From positions 18,795-82,794 of the forward strand of contig JAULBX010019411.1 of the NCBI GenBank assembly GCA_032358255.1: 64,000 nucleotides of DNA. The letters are read 5' to 3'. This document shows, in pieces, positions 1 to 15,957 of the stretch. The number at the start of each line of letters is the position of its first letter. Within the stretch, counting starts at the first letter, position 1. The position numbers and the translations under genes were made by a program. Origin of the DNA: Heterotrichella gracilis (Eukaryota; Sar; Xanthophyceae; Tribonematales; Xanthonemataceae). The notes below the pieces were generated by a model. It was not told the DNA's origin and searched no databases. It worked only from the letters and a program-made list of their open reading frames with translations.

Positions 1-102
1 GCAAAACGATGTGACCGTTCAGCAAGCCACCTGCGCAGCAAAACTTCCTCCCCCACCCCCCTGCTGTGCGATACAAAAACCCTTAGCAAAACCCTTAGCA
101 GC

Positions 103-4641
<4,539 letters not shown>

Positions 4642-5794
4642 GGGTCTGGGTGGGGGGGAGGGGGGTAGGTGGTTTCAGGTGGGTGGCTGGGGGTATACTA
4701 TTACAGTGAGGGTCGAGGTGGCCTTGGTGGGTGGGCGATGGCTGGCACTAGGAGAGATAGTGGCAACCCCCTTAAAGACGGTGTAGGGTTCTGCACGCCT
4801 AAGCTGGGAGGTGCAAGCTGCGCAAGGATGCTGCTGCGCACCAGAATGCTTGGTGAGACACCAGTGGTTCGCAGCAGATACAGGTGGGTGGGATGCGTGC
4901 ATGCCCATGATTTGCACATGATCGGCAAATTCAGCAGGTTCCGGTAACCAGTGAAGAAATGTGGGAGTGGGATGGGACAGGCAAGTAGGGTGTGGTCGGG
5001 GGGTGGTGAGTGCTGGACATTGGCGACTGGAACATGTAGGTATGTGGTGTGTGTACCTAGTAACCAGGCCAGTACCCGGGGATAAGGCTGTTGCGGGGAA
5101 GTGTTGGGGTCCTATAAGCTAGGCTGTCCAGCAATGCTGCCAATGTATGTCACAGCAACGTGTCTCTGGGCAATGTTGGAGCCTGGCGGGGGAGATGAGG
5201 TGCCTCGTACAGGAGTCGTGCCAGATAGTGCCAGCAGGAGCAGTGCTGCTATTACAGCCGATAGACAACAGTCTTCTTTATGTGTCCAACCTCAGTAACA
5301 CGGCGCATTTTGGGGTCATTGGAAGGCGTTCTCGTTGAGAATCTCAGAGGCAGGAATAGGCGGCAGAGCGGTCTGCGGCAGGCGGACATTGTCCACCGAA
5401 GACATTGGGATCAAGCCTTCATCCATTTCCATTTCACTACGAACCAAACGGCCTGCTAAAGTGAGACTCGTGCATAGCCAACCCACAATATCCAACTGAA
5501 ATTCCCTGCGTGTCCGTCTCAAGACAGTGGTTAGTACTTCCGGCAGTTTAGTCCACTGTTCACTGTTCTGGGTTGTGACCCATTACAAAGCCTTTCACCT
5601 ACTCGTGCTGTTTGTCGCTGGTCTGTTAAATAGCCCCTTCTGTGTTCACTCTTATTCATTATTGCTGATGGCGCACCAGTGCTGTGCTTGACTAGCTGCA
5701 TCGTCCCAGCGTCCCACTATTATGCGCCAATAGCAAGGTCCCACCCACTCTTCCAGAGGTTTGACAGCAACACAGTCCTATCCTGCCGCCCATC
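4642..5794. promoter_or_regulatory. Divergent intergenic region, PAT / SPT4
   Basis: About 1.15 kb between the two divergent starts. It must hold both promoters and 5' leaders. I see no convincing TATA element and no additional gene; open frames here resemble no known family. Confidence 0.5.
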
Positions 5795-7772
5795 ATGAGT
5801 GGGGATCCAATCCAGATTGATGTCCCCAACGACTTTGGCAAGAATCTGAGGGCATGCATGCGCTGCAGGCTGGTGAAGTCGTACGCACAGGTGGGTGGGG
5901 ACTTGGCACACCCTCTGGTCTTGCTGGTTGAAATCTTGTTGTGCTGATAGATCGTGCACTTGGATCCTGGTGGGCGTGTTTGGGACGTGTATTGTAAACA
6001 AGGCAGTGGTATATTTCATATGCATGCATATGGGGCGTACGCATGCACGAGAGGGCAGGGCGGTGCAGTGGGGTATAGTAGTCAGTCGGAGGTCAGCAGT
6101 CCAGGAAGGGGACCACCATCACAAGCTTGCCTTTGGTGGCCGTGGCAAATAACCCAAGTGCTCACCACCGTGCTGTGCCAACTTCGCCACCCCCAGTCTA
6201 TGTCCGTGCTCATGCGCGTGCTTGGCCCCTCCTCGGACATATATTGCGGGTGGAGAAGTTTGCGCAGCATGGTGTGAGCAGTTAGGGTTGAATGCCACCG
6301 CCACCAGAGGCATGCTTGTGATGGTGAACCCCATCGCAGCTTGGACCCTGCGGGTGCACCCATATCGGAATCAGGCCACTGGGTGTCCTATGGTTCTTCT
6401 AGTAGCAGGCGTTTTCAGTGCCGCAGGCGCAAACCTACCCATGTCCCTCCCTTGGCCCACGTAGTCCCTAGACCATCTCACTGCAATATTGTGAAAGCGT
6501 GTGCACATACCGGGCGTAGCGCTCCCCATTCTGCATGCATGCCTGGGTTCTTGAGGCAGCACCTCAGTGCGTGGACTTCCTTGCGTGACCTCCCCTGCTC
6601 AGCCACCCCTGATTGTAGCCCCCCATGCCCCTCTCCCCCCCGCAGTTCCTTGACACCGGCTGTGAAAACTGCCCCTTCTTGAGCATGCAAGGGGAGCGGG
6701 AGCGCGTGGCAGACTGCACAACGCCGCAGTTCAAGGGGTGGGGACACACACGCACGCAGCGCATGCCCACATACACCCACACAAACATGCATCCACGCAC
6801 CCGCACACAGCACGCACATGCGTCCACGCTCCCCGACCGTGCAGGCACCCACACACCCACACACGCAGGTCACACTGGAATGATACATGCATATCCTTGT
6901 GCTCCACCAGACATTGGCTGTGTTTAAAAACACGCACACATGCATGCAAATTCACAGGTATTTCAGTGTGTTGGGATAGCCCACCTACCTTGTGCGTTTC
7001 CAGAAACTCCATTCATGCGCCCTTGCATCTACATCAACCCTGCGCCATTCTCACCCACACTGCAGGCTCATCTCTGTCATGCACCCAACCACCAGCTGGG
7101 CGGCCAAGTGGAACCACCTGTGTGAGTCACGAAACCCTAAAGCCCTAGCAATTACCCTTGTGCAGCCGGATCCACAATGCATGCCTGTGGCCAGCTGATT
7201 CTCTTCAGTCGCCAACATGCGAATGAACACGTGGTTACCTATACTGTGCAGCACACCGCCATGCCATGCCGGGACTGTGGCCTCTGTGCCAGCGCAGCCA
7301 TATGCAGTGACCAACCACAGTGCTGCGAATGCCCCACACGAGCACTGCATTGGATTGCGTTGCATCAGTAGTAACCAAATGGCACCTAACCACCACTGGT
7401 CCACTGCCCACCATGGGTGCATCATGGGCACCACACATCATGGGCACCACACATCACGGGCACCACATCATAGGCACCACATCATGGGCACCCTCTCCTT
7501 GTCACATCACCCATTGCATGATATCGCAGCATGCCTACCACATGCACCGTGGTTATGAGCCAATCTGTTTCTAAACCACCTCCCCACCGCAGCCCCTTTC
7601 GTGTTTCCCGACCTACAATTACGCTCCCACTCACCCATCCTCTCCCTGTCTCCTTCCCGCAGCCAAGAATCACGTAGGGTGCTATGCATTGTCCGTGCAA
7701 GGCTCTCTCCCCCCTGAGATAGTGGATGAGCTAGAACAAGGGGGGCACAGGGTGACGCGCCAGGCGCATTAA
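5795..7772 (+). CDS. SPT4: Transcription elongation factor SPT4, 4 exons
   Basis: Small zinc-binding subunit of the Spt4-Spt5 (DSIF) complex, which rides on RNA polymerase II and keeps it processive. Exons: 5795-5890, 6646-6737, 7066-7121, 7663-7772; they join in phase to 117 residues, the usual Spt4 length. The two halves of the zinc site are visible: CMRC at residues 21-24 and CENC at 38-41. They sit in the contexts DFGKNLRACMRCRLVK and FLDTGCENC. Exon 3 gives the conserved SW..KW region and exon 4 the CYALSVQGSLPPEIVDEL block that contacts the Spt5 NGN domain. Intron 1 contains a large fold-back. The final stop is TAA at 7770-7772. Confidence 0.95.
6110..6340. repeat. Large imperfect inverted repeat (fold-back) in SPT4 intron 1
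   Basis: The left arm from about 6110 and the right arm ending at about 6340 are reverse complements at roughly three quarters of positions. For example CACCATCACAAGCTTGCC pairs with GGCATGCTTGTGATGGTG. The arms are about 100 bases long around a loop of about 25 bases near 6211-6235. Open frames on opposite strands give matching peptides, which is what revealed it. It could be a MITE-like element or a hairpin RNA source. Confidence 0.8.
7408..7495. repeat. Short tandem repeat, CATGGGCACCACA unit
   Basis: About five imperfect units of CATGGGCACCAC(AC)AT follow each other in SPT4 intron 3. Unit length varies between about 13 and 17 bases. Confidence 0.85.
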
Positions 7773-7925
7773 AAGCCGAGGAGAGGCGCTGGGGGGGACG
7801 GAAGGCGCAGAAAGGAAACAGCGTGGGGATGTGACAGACGGGAGACGGGGGGTCAGTTGATGATCTGGAGCATGGGGCAAGCGGGGCACAGGATGGCGTG
7901 GCAGGCGCATTAGGGGGAGAAGCAG
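7745..7925. repeat. Duplicated SPT4 3' end
   Basis: The last codons and stop of SPT4 (GGGGCACAGGGTGACGCGCC onwards, ending CAGGCGCATTA) reappear at about 7878-7915 as GGGGCACAGGATGGCGTGGC, again ending in CAGGCGCATTA. Only the first copy is in frame with SPT4. Confidence 0.7.
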
Positions 7926-8857
7926 GGGGTGTGCGGCGGCGTACCAGGAGGGAAGCAGCATGATGGGATCGGGGGAGGGAAGCACCATTCTGCAACTCAC
8001 TGTGCATACTCGTCACGACAGTATGCTGCAGACTGTGTCTCTAGTACATTATTCAATATGCCATGTGCACAGGCATGCCAGGTTTAAAGTAATGTGCGAA
8101 AGTGCAAGGCGAATAGCCTCAGCGCTTAGCATGTTGGTAATTACTCAATGACGCTAACGTTGCTACCGTCATGTTGGACATCGTTACAATTTCAGCCTGC
8201 CCTCAAATCACCTTTCAGACTCGCAGTGATTTCAAAAATTCAAATCAAAAGTTTTGCTCAACCATATGGATCTGCCTTTCTGGTCCACCATTGGTTGCAC
8301 CATGTTCTGACCTGGCCATGTCATTATGGTGATATATTATGACAGTACATGTAAACAGTATCCCCAAAACTGTTCATCTCATCTCATCTTCTCGCAAAAT
8401 GTATAACAAAACCTGGAAATTTAGGCTGAAATAGGACAGTTCAATCATCAATGCGTTTGGCACCACTGATAGAGCTAAACTTAGTCTAGTAAAACGACTA
8501 CCGTGTACTGCCCTAAGTTAAAAAAGACGTAGTGCAGTAACTGCAGTCCAAAAAGTACAGTGGAAGCACATGAAGCTGCACCCCAGGAGAATCGCCAGCT
8601 GCGTCTCTCACCACTTGCAAGTCATGACGCGCATCCATAGTATTGCACCTGCTGCACTGCTACCACGCCTGCCAAGTAGCTGCCTCCATGCGCGCAGTCT
8701 AAGCATCAACATGCAATCTGCTCCCCATCCTGTTAACCCCCGGCTGTGCCCCATGGTCTCATCCAATCCAATCTGATCTGATCAACTCAACCCCAACCTA
8801 ACACGCAGCCCTTGGAGCCACCTCCTACCTCCCATCCCCTCCACCCAGGCTGCGCCT
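7773..8857. other. Convergent intergenic region, SPT4 / TLP18.3
   Basis: About 1.1 kb between two 3' ends. It holds the duplicated SPT4 terminus and a moderately AT-rich stretch at 8100-8560. I see no gene. Confidence 0.5.
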
Positions 8858-11800
8858 CTAGTCCTTTGAGGTGTAGCCGTAGTACTGCAGCATGGGCACT
8901 ATGACCGCAATGGTCAGCAGCGTGCCTACCACCGTCACGGCAATGGTCTTTGTCTTGTCCACCTCCTCCTTGGTCTTGTAGGTGCGCTTACGAACAAACT
9001 CCTCGCGGAAGGGGGGGCCAGGGTCCTCTTGGCCTGCAGGAGGGGAGGTAGTGTTGGCAACATGTGTACTAGAACATCAAGGAATGCGCAAGGCGCCTTT
9101 CAGTTTTGGGTCAGCCGGGCACTGTCAGGAATGAAAGGACTGACAAAAGACTCACAACGTTTCTGACCCTGCAGTCGCTGGGGAGCGATACAAAGGATAG
9201 GGCAAGCGACAAAATATAGTTTTCATTCTAATGACAAGGAGGTCAAACACCAACATTCCCATACCATCAACAACCAAACATTTACCCCTTGCCCTCAACC
9301 ACTTCCCCCCCCCCCCCCCCCCCCCACACACACACCTGTGAGCACCGCCTGTATCCGCTTGACCGAGCTGATCATGGTCTCGTTGTACTTCTCCTCCTCA
9401 GTCAGGATGGGGATGTTCTCACCCAGCAGGCTGTCGATCAGGTCATCGCCCAGGGCCTGGAGGAAAGGGAAACCTAGCTTAGGGTTGTTGTGGGTGCAGG
9501 GGGGAATCTAGCTCAGGGCTGTTGTGGGTGCGATTGTGATTGTAGGTGTGGTCCTCACGTCGATTGTGGAGCCTTTTGCAGATCCAACCAGTGACCTGAA
9601 GTGCTTAATTCCTTCTTTGCTTGCCTCAGAATGGGAATGGTTTTGGCCACAGATCGTCAGGAGGTCATGGCCAAGCGCCTGTAGCTACCCAATAAAATAA
9701 ACTGGAGATGCAACTAATAGGAAGTTTAATGGAACGGATTAAGCAGTTGTGCCATTGATTCCTGAGCACCTCTAAGAGGCCGGCAATCTCCAATGATCAT
9801 TGTTCTGCACACGCCTCACCGCCCCTCTCCCCCATCCCCACCCTCCCACCGCCTCCCTGGTTACCTTCATGAATGACTCCCCCCCTGTCAGCGCCCCATC
9901 CTTTGCTGTGGTGATGATGAGCAGGAAGCCCTTCTTGTCAACGCCGGTCTTGCCGTACCAGCGGGCGAGCACCTGGGCAGGGGGGGGGGGACGGGGATCA
10001 GGAGACGAGGAGGTGGCAACTTCTATGAAAATACAGATGAGGTTAACCCGGGGACTCTGAAGGAGGTCACCTCACAGCCCCGCCGGAGGGGTGCAACTGC
10101 CCACATGTGACATGCTTCATTTTGAAGTGGCACCACATCGAGAACAAGATATGGCATTGCATGGTACATTTATGAGAGGACGGCCGAGATTGTTGTAAGA
10201 AGGGAGAACCTGTTGATGCAACCCGCTCGGCCTCCCCCACATGCCACTCCCACCTTGTCGCCGAAAGCAAATGCGTCATTCTCAAACTCCAGCCTGCGCA
10301 CAGTGGCGGCCTCCAGGCGGAACCCAGTGGCGGCCTGCGGGAGGAGTTGGGGTGGGGTTGGTGGTGCATAAATGGCGGAGGGGTAAAGAGGAGATTGGAT
10401 GTCTACACAAGTAGGACTAACAGTAGTAGAGCGAGGGGGTTAGCAGGAGAGGTGCAATCAAGGTCATGCGAGGTGAACCAGTGCATGTGACATACATGCA
10501 TGCTGTGGTCATGCCCTGTAACCAGCAGGCATGGTTCAGCTAGCCAGCATGCAGGGTCTATGTGTGTTGGCTCGCGAGTACACATATGCGGTGGGGGAGC
10601 ATGACACAAGCAAATGCCGAACAACAAATGCATTGTCCCATCGTATACCCTCCGGTCCCCATGCGAGCCAACGGCACTCCCCACACACATCGACACCATT
10701 CGTGGCAATATGGTTTCCTCATATTGAACTCACCAGACACCCACAGCGCCACACATGCATCGACATCATCCACACCCACCCATCCCACCACCAACAGCTC
10801 CCCACACCACTTAATCTTGCTGCCTCTCGCTGACATCGAGTTTGTACCCACCTCGACCTCCGCCAGCCTGTCGTTGATCTCCTTCCTGCTGGTCTTGCTC
10901 AGCACACTGGCGTCGTCGATGATGTAGGAGTCCCCGGGACCAGGGGCGGGGGTGGCAAGGATATCAAATTCGTTGGCAAAGGCGCCGCTGACTGGGCCAA
11001 GGGAGAGGAGGGCCACGGCACCAAGCTGAAAGGGGAGGGAAATATAACTTCAACAAGATTTCTCACCGTACGGGGATGAGGTTGAGGGGGAAGGGTGGAG
11101 ATAGTCAGGTTGTTGCGGGCAATGGGTTGTTGCAAAAGCCTAGGCATGATGCCAAATGCACTGGCCAAGGCGCTGCTGATCTGGACCAGCAAGAGGAGGA
11201 CCGCAGCAGCAAGCAGGCAGGGGAGGCAAAAAATGAGTTGTTGTCCATAGCAGTCCCAAGATAGACTAATAATGGCTGGCATGTGGCTATGATAGCTAAT
11301 TTGGCCAAGATCTGGTTCAGGGTTAAGTTTGAGCCCCTGCATTGGCTCCTAGCTGACAGAAACACACACTCCTAGCTGACAGAAACACACAGTGAAACCC
11401 TCACACACGCTACCTGCAGGGTGCAGCGCCCGCATAGGGCTTCAGCTCAAACAGGCAGGGTGTAGGGTACTGCACAGGGCGTGGGTGCGGCGTAGGGTGT
11501 AGGGTCAGGGTTTGGCACAGGGTTTTCCTCCACTTACCGCCGCTGCCTTGGACAATGCTTTCTTGAGTGGGCTTGCCTCCTAAACACACCACACAGGCGG
11601 GGTAAGGCACCCACCACACACTGGGGGGGTAGGGCACACAGGGATGGAAACACAGCACGCACTTTACACGCAAACAGGGTCGTGACAAGTTTCCACCCTT
11701 ATTCCGCGAGATTTTTGTACGTGGCTAGGTACGCACCCTATGCCACATATGCAAGCTCAGGCATGGGTGCACAGAGAGAGACAGCTCGTAGATACTCTCC

Positions 11801-12437
11801 TGTAGTGGGCATCTGGCTATCGGATGTGTGACCCAAGAGACCTCAGAAGTGTTTTCTAAGTGGGTGCGAATATATGCTAGGGATTCTGTTCCTGATGAAC
11901 GTATGCCACCAGTGGCATAGACAGAGTTGTACTTATGTGGGTGCACAGTGACACACCACATCGAGACGGCATAGATTCGGCCTGCAGTACTGTTTGTAAA
12001 GCACTTGCTTTTCAACTGGAAAGTGACTGGTAGAAATCTCCTGTCCACACGGTACCGTACTAGGCACGACACACACCTCCATCCCCGTCGCACACACATG
12101 CCACGCATGCATGCACATCAATGGCGGGGCAACTGCAAGCAACCAAGACTCTCATTATAACGAACCGAATGCTAGAAATTGTACCAATGAGACTAGACAC
12201 GATGCAAGTGTGAGGACCTAGGCGGTGGGTGCTTTCTGCTGATTGGTGCAAGTCGGTACGCCTCACAGGCGCTGGGCACCCGGGTGGGTGGGCCCACATC
12301 ATCTGCCCACCACCCGCCCTCACCTGGTTGCGGGACGAGGCCACCACCACCTGGCGCAACTGCCGGGCGGCGGTGGGGCGGCTGGTGGCGGGTACCCTCC
12401 TGGCTCCCCCAAAGGCGGACAGAGACGCCCGGGCCAT
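8858..12437 (-). CDS. TLP18.3-like TPM-domain thylakoid lumen protein, 7 exons
   Basis: Resembles the thylakoid lumen TPM-domain protein TLP18.3/Psb32, which assists photosystem II repair. Exons (complement): 12324-12437, 11538-11579, 10852-11025, 10254-10334, 9865-9972, 9336-9456, 8858-9033; phases close to 271 residues, near the family's usual size. Residues 1-52 are Ser/Arg/Ala-rich like a stroma-targeting peptide. Next comes a hydrophobic lumen signal ending GAFA at about residue 69. The mature part shows YIIDDASVLS, LARWYGKTGVDKKGFLLIITT and LGDDLIDSLLGENIPILTEEEKY. A C-terminal helix (TIAVTVVGTLLTIAVIVPML) would anchor it in the membrane. Start: ATG 12437 is preferred; in-frame ATGs lie upstream at 12452 and 12491. 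Confidence 0.88.
9306..9337. repeat. Poly-C / CA tract
   Basis: About 20 consecutive C followed by CACACACAC, adjoining the donor of exon 6 of the TLP18.3 gene. It is a likely sequencing-error hotspot. Confidence 0.9.
9478..9540. repeat. Tandem duplication in an intron of the TLP18.3 gene
   Basis: CTAGCTTAGGGTTGTTGTGGGTGC is followed closely by CTAGCTCAGGGCTGTTGTGGGTGC, a unit of about 36 bases in two copies. Confidence 0.8.
11148..11230 (-). repeat. Degenerate copy of the start of exon 3 of the TLP18.3 gene
   Basis: AATGCACTGGCCAAGGCGCTGC onward, through a run of AAGAGGAGGACCGC, mirrors the genuine TTGGCAAAGGCGCCGCTGACTGG to GAGAGGAGGGCCACGG of exon 3 (10970-11025). The copy lies in the preceding intron and is not usable in frame. 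Confidence 0.6.
11349..11397. repeat. 24-base tandem duplication
   Basis: CTCCTAGCTGACAGAAACACACA occurs twice head to tail in intron 2 of the TLP18.3 gene. Confidence 0.9.
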
Positions 12438-13569
12438 GCTCGTGCACTCCATGTTGCACGGAGGTTTGAGAAGTCGAAGTCGCTGCTTCAAAGCGGGGTT
12501 GAAGGCAGGGGTTGGTGCAGGGACGTGTGGTCTGTGAGGTGTTGATGCTGTGCCCTTTGTCTTGTGTGCCAGGCCAAGAGAGATACCTCACTGGTGTCGA
12601 AGCAGGGCTCGGATTGGGCTTCGAGAGGTGGGGAGATGCGAGTGGCAGGTTCGCCCACGACAGCCATTTGTGAGAATACGTGTGGTTCACGGGGATGGAG
12701 TTTAGGGTTCTGCTTCATGGGCATCTAGGGTTTAGATCACACACCCACCCTACATGTCCTGGGCCGAGAGGGCCTCACTGAGTTGGCAACCACTATACAA
12801 CACAGTTCACTTGCAGATAAGAAATAATCAGTGAGAAGGCCTCAATGGCTCAACGACATCAGAGTCCCCAGTGGATTTTACGAACGTACAGGAAGCAACG
12901 GTCTGTACGTTCGTAAAATCCACTGGGGACTCTGGCAGCGGCATGGGGACTCTGCTGGTATCACTATGCCCGGCAAAACTGCCACCCTCAAGGCCTGTCC
13001 CTTTGTATAACAAATTGCTGATCACATGTGTACAACCCCATGTCGTGGGGACTCTGTCACTGGTATCATTTTGCCCGGTAAAAGCTGCCTCCTCGAGGGC
13101 TTGGCAATCCCTACGCAGGGCAGGCGATCACGCACTGGGATCCAACGCCGAAAAATGCCATTGTGTTCAACTGGTTTGCAAGCGGCCCTGCTGGGCACTG
13201 CTGCAGGTGCGCTGTGATCACAACGTAGCCTAGGGTCAGTGGGCACCTTGCACCCATGCCATACGGCATTGCCTCACGCTGGGCACCCGCTGCTGCAAGC
13301 GTGTGGAGGTCTCCCCTGGTGCTGCCCACCACCTGGTGCTGCCACACCACCTGGTGCTGCCCACCAGCCCTTTATTGCTACACACTACTGCCCTTGCATC
13401 ACATGGCGCAGCCGTACCAGCAGGTGGCCTTTGCGTTCGCTACTGGAGGTACCTCTGCTGCCAGGGATCCACATCTGTGCTCCCTCGCCACCCCAATGCC
13501 ACCACCCACGTTCAAAGGATCACTGGTGGCATGTAAAGCCGCTGCTGTGGTCCCACCAGCCCTCCAATA
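12438..13569. other. Intergenic region with a perfect hairpin and local duplications
   Basis: Lies between the TLP18.3 start and the uncertain 3' end of the next gene. It holds the perfect inverted repeat at 12861-12933. It also holds two diverged copies of a block of about 50 bases: GGGGACTCTGCTGGTATCAC at about 12947 and GGGGACTCTGTCACTGGTAT at about 13047, both followed by TGCCCGG.AAAA. From 13300 there are CACCTGGTGCTGCC repeats. No gene is recognised. Confidence 0.6.
12861..12933. repeat. Perfect 30-bp inverted repeat with 13-base loop
   Basis: The left arm 12861-12890 and right arm 12904-12933 are exact reverse complements, from AGAGTCCCCAGTGG to GTACA on the left. They are separated by GGAAGCAACGGTC. 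As RNA this is an uninterrupted 30-bp stem. A small RNA precursor, a fold-back transposon end or a recent palindromic duplication are all possible. Confidence 0.95.
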
Positions 13570-13745
13570 TCACACGCCCCTGCCCCTGCATAGCATGGTG
13601 GCCACGCACCAGCACCTCGCCGTGCCCCCGGGGGCACTGGAGGTACCTCTGCTGCCACCCTCACCGACTGAAGACCACCACCCACGTTGAAAGGGTCTTT
13701 GGCGGCAGGCCTAGTTATAGCCGCTGCTGTGGTTCCCCCCCCTTC
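13430..13745. repeat. Tandem duplication of about 190 bases
   Basis: Two copies begin GGAGGTACCTCTGCTGCCA at about 13445 and 13640. They continue through CCACCACCCACGTT(C/G)AAAGG and end with GCCGCTGCTGTGGT(C/T)CC. Each contains, on the minus strand, a possible exon end DP(F/L)N followed by a GTGGGT donor-like site. The duplication obscures the 3' end of the neighbouring minus-strand gene. Confidence 0.85.
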
Positions 13746-15379
13746 CCCCCCACACACACCAGGCCCCACCGCTGCTTCAGGGGTTGCCCCCCTCCGGCAG
13801 CTGCTGCAGAGGTCCCCCCCTCCGCACCTTGAGCCGCGCCTCCTGGAGACCCTCCTCCTCGGCACTCAGCTGCAGGGTGGGCTGACTTTAGGGGTGGGCT
13901 GAGTTTGGGATTTAGGGTTTAGGGTGGGGTTGCGTAGGTGTCGGGCGTGGGTACACAAGGGACTGTGACGGCAAGCAGGCTTTGGTGTGCCGTGCTCATC
14001 TGAAGGATGACGGGCAAGCGGTTTAGGTAAAGCCTTCACAGAAACAAAGGTGAGCAGGCAAGTTTGCACGCAGTTGTGCAACACACGTAGCAGCACGGCA
14101 AAATGCAGTGCCAAAATGCACCCATTCAATGCACCCACCTCCTTCTTGACAGCAAACGGGTGGTTGGGTGGCAGCTCAATCTCATCCAGGCTGCGGTTGC
14201 CCTGCCTGCACACACAAAACACACACGTAGTGCCGTGCGCCAGAACAGACTTAACCAGGGCAGTGCAAAGAGCACTGAACACCGAGTCAGGCGCTGCACG
14301 ACATCCAGGGTAGGCAGGCAGTGGCGAGTGGCCATGGAGGGTTCAACCACAAAGGAAGATGAGGGGTGCCAATAGGCACAGGGGCAGACATTGGCTTGCA
14401 ATTCGCGAGAGTCGGTGCGGGGTGGCATGCCGTGCATGGCGGGTTGGCACAGGTGCCACCAAGATAGCGCGGAAAGTGGTTGTGCATCGTAGGGAGAACA
14501 CTTCTCCCGAATGCAGCTGCGCCTGTGCCTCACCAAACGCGAGGCAGGCAACAACATAGCAAGATGATGGGTGTGCAACGGCCACAGGACCAGGCGTGGG
14601 AGTTGATACTGCCTAGTTTAAGGTGTGCAGTATCCTGAACCTTACGGCAGGGTTTTGGACTGCAGTGCCCAGCCATGTGGGCCTGCACGCGCTTGCCTAG
14701 TTGGTGTGCCAAGTGAGCTGTATGGGTGTGTGACTCACCTCTCCCTGCTGCGCCTGCGCCTGGCCTCGCCAATCTGTTCCTCAGACAGTGCCTCGAACTC
14801 CACCATGTTGTAGTTCCGGACCATCTCTGCGGCAGGGTGGCAGTGGTGAGACACCAGGGGTGTGGTGGTTGCTCAAAAGTGGGACCCAGGTGCAGCATAT
14901 GCATGCACAAGCACCACGTACTTTCAAAGGGGTCGGGCTGCGCTTGGTCGGAGTCCAAGTTGTAGCCTCGCTGTTCTAGGCCGGAAAGGGACCTGAGCAT
15001 GGGGTAGAAGAGCGGTGAACACCCTAAGAGCAGGTGGTCAATGGTGGCATAACTAGCTGGGCAGGAGCACTTACCCGCGACGACTGAACTTTCTGAATAG
15101 CCGAGCAGCCACGGCGACAGCTAGCAGCGCTCCAGGTACTATGATAAGGAGGGGGGGACCCTTGGAGGGCGCCTGGGCGGGTGGTTGAGAAGGCACTGAC
15201 TCGATGCCGTAGTAGTCGTAAGCAGTCTCGTCAGCCTTGGCGCTGCACCGCACTGGTCGTCTGTTGGTAGCGAACCTGTGTCTGCACCGGTGTGCAGTGG
15301 AAGAGCTGGCAACGGGCAAAGGATCAAGGGGCGAGTGGGCTCGTCGAAAGACGCTGTGGGCATCGGTCAGTTGAGCCAT
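13570..15379 (-). CDS. Unrecognised plastid-type protein with one transmembrane segment; 3' end uncertain
   Basis: Five exons join cleanly (complement): 15075-15379, 14922-14992, 14739-14826, 14139-14205, 13828-13869. The first about 50 residues are Ser/Arg/Ala-rich and read as a plastid transit peptide. One hydrophobic helix (LLIIVPGALLAVAVAARLF) ends in a basic stop-transfer KFSRRG. After it comes a hydrophilic, charged part with SLSGLEQRGYNLDSDQ, NYNMVEFEALSEEQIGEA followed by an Arg cluster, LPPNHPFAVKKE and LSAEEEGLQEARLK. The last exon falls in a tandem duplication; one reading stops at 13570, but the phase is not secure. It is divergent from the Rab GDI gene. I do not recognise the family; a thylakoid or envelope membrane protein with a soluble tail is inferred. 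Confidence 0.6.
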
Positions 15380-15957
15380 TCTGTTGGGGTGAGTATGCAT
15401 GCCAACGTGTCGCTTCCCGTATTGCAGGAAAGGCTGTCTCGACCCTATTTGCTAGAGAAGCAACTCCATATTGCCTTTCGTTGGTAGAACAAAGCTCGTA
15501 CAAGAAGCATGCTGGGCAAAACCCCATTTATTCAGATTTATTTGTTGTTTAATAATATCAGTGGGTTAAGGCAAATTAACCGATAAACACATTTAGAGGG
15601 GGGGGTCAGCGTCCTCAGCGCATGTATTTAATTGTCCACCCTTTTAAATGTCACCATGCACGGGACATCTGCCCCCCTGAAGCCCAACAAACCTTTTTGC
15701 CCCTGTTTGCCTGGGAAAACTGTCTTTGCATAAAAAGTTTCGGGAAACTATCGGCGATGGAGTTGCTTTCAACTGATCGAGCAGGTAACGGGCTGCATTT
15801 TAACAGTATATGAGCGCTTGCTTCCAGTTATACCATCTGCCACTCAGTACCTGACGAAAACCTCTTGTGGCAGCGGCATCTACCGGGTGTAAACAGTTGC
15901 AGCAGCGCCCCTCTCCCTTTTGGCCCGCTGGTCTCCTTTCTTTCCTTCTGATACACG
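15380..15957. promoter_or_regulatory. Divergent intergenic region upstream of Rab GDI
   Basis: About 580 bases between the plastid-type gene and GDI starts. It is AT-richer around 15530-15600, with a G9 run near 15597. No gene is visible; presumed bidirectional promoter. Confidence 0.45.

Noticed and set aside
7408-7495. CRISPR-like direct repeats
   Set aside because: Units are short, contiguous and without spacers, in an intron of a eukaryotic gene.
12229-12545. Plus-strand open frames overlapping exon 1 of the TLP18.3 gene
   Set aside because: They are antisense shadows of the Ser/Arg/Ala-rich transit-peptide exon.
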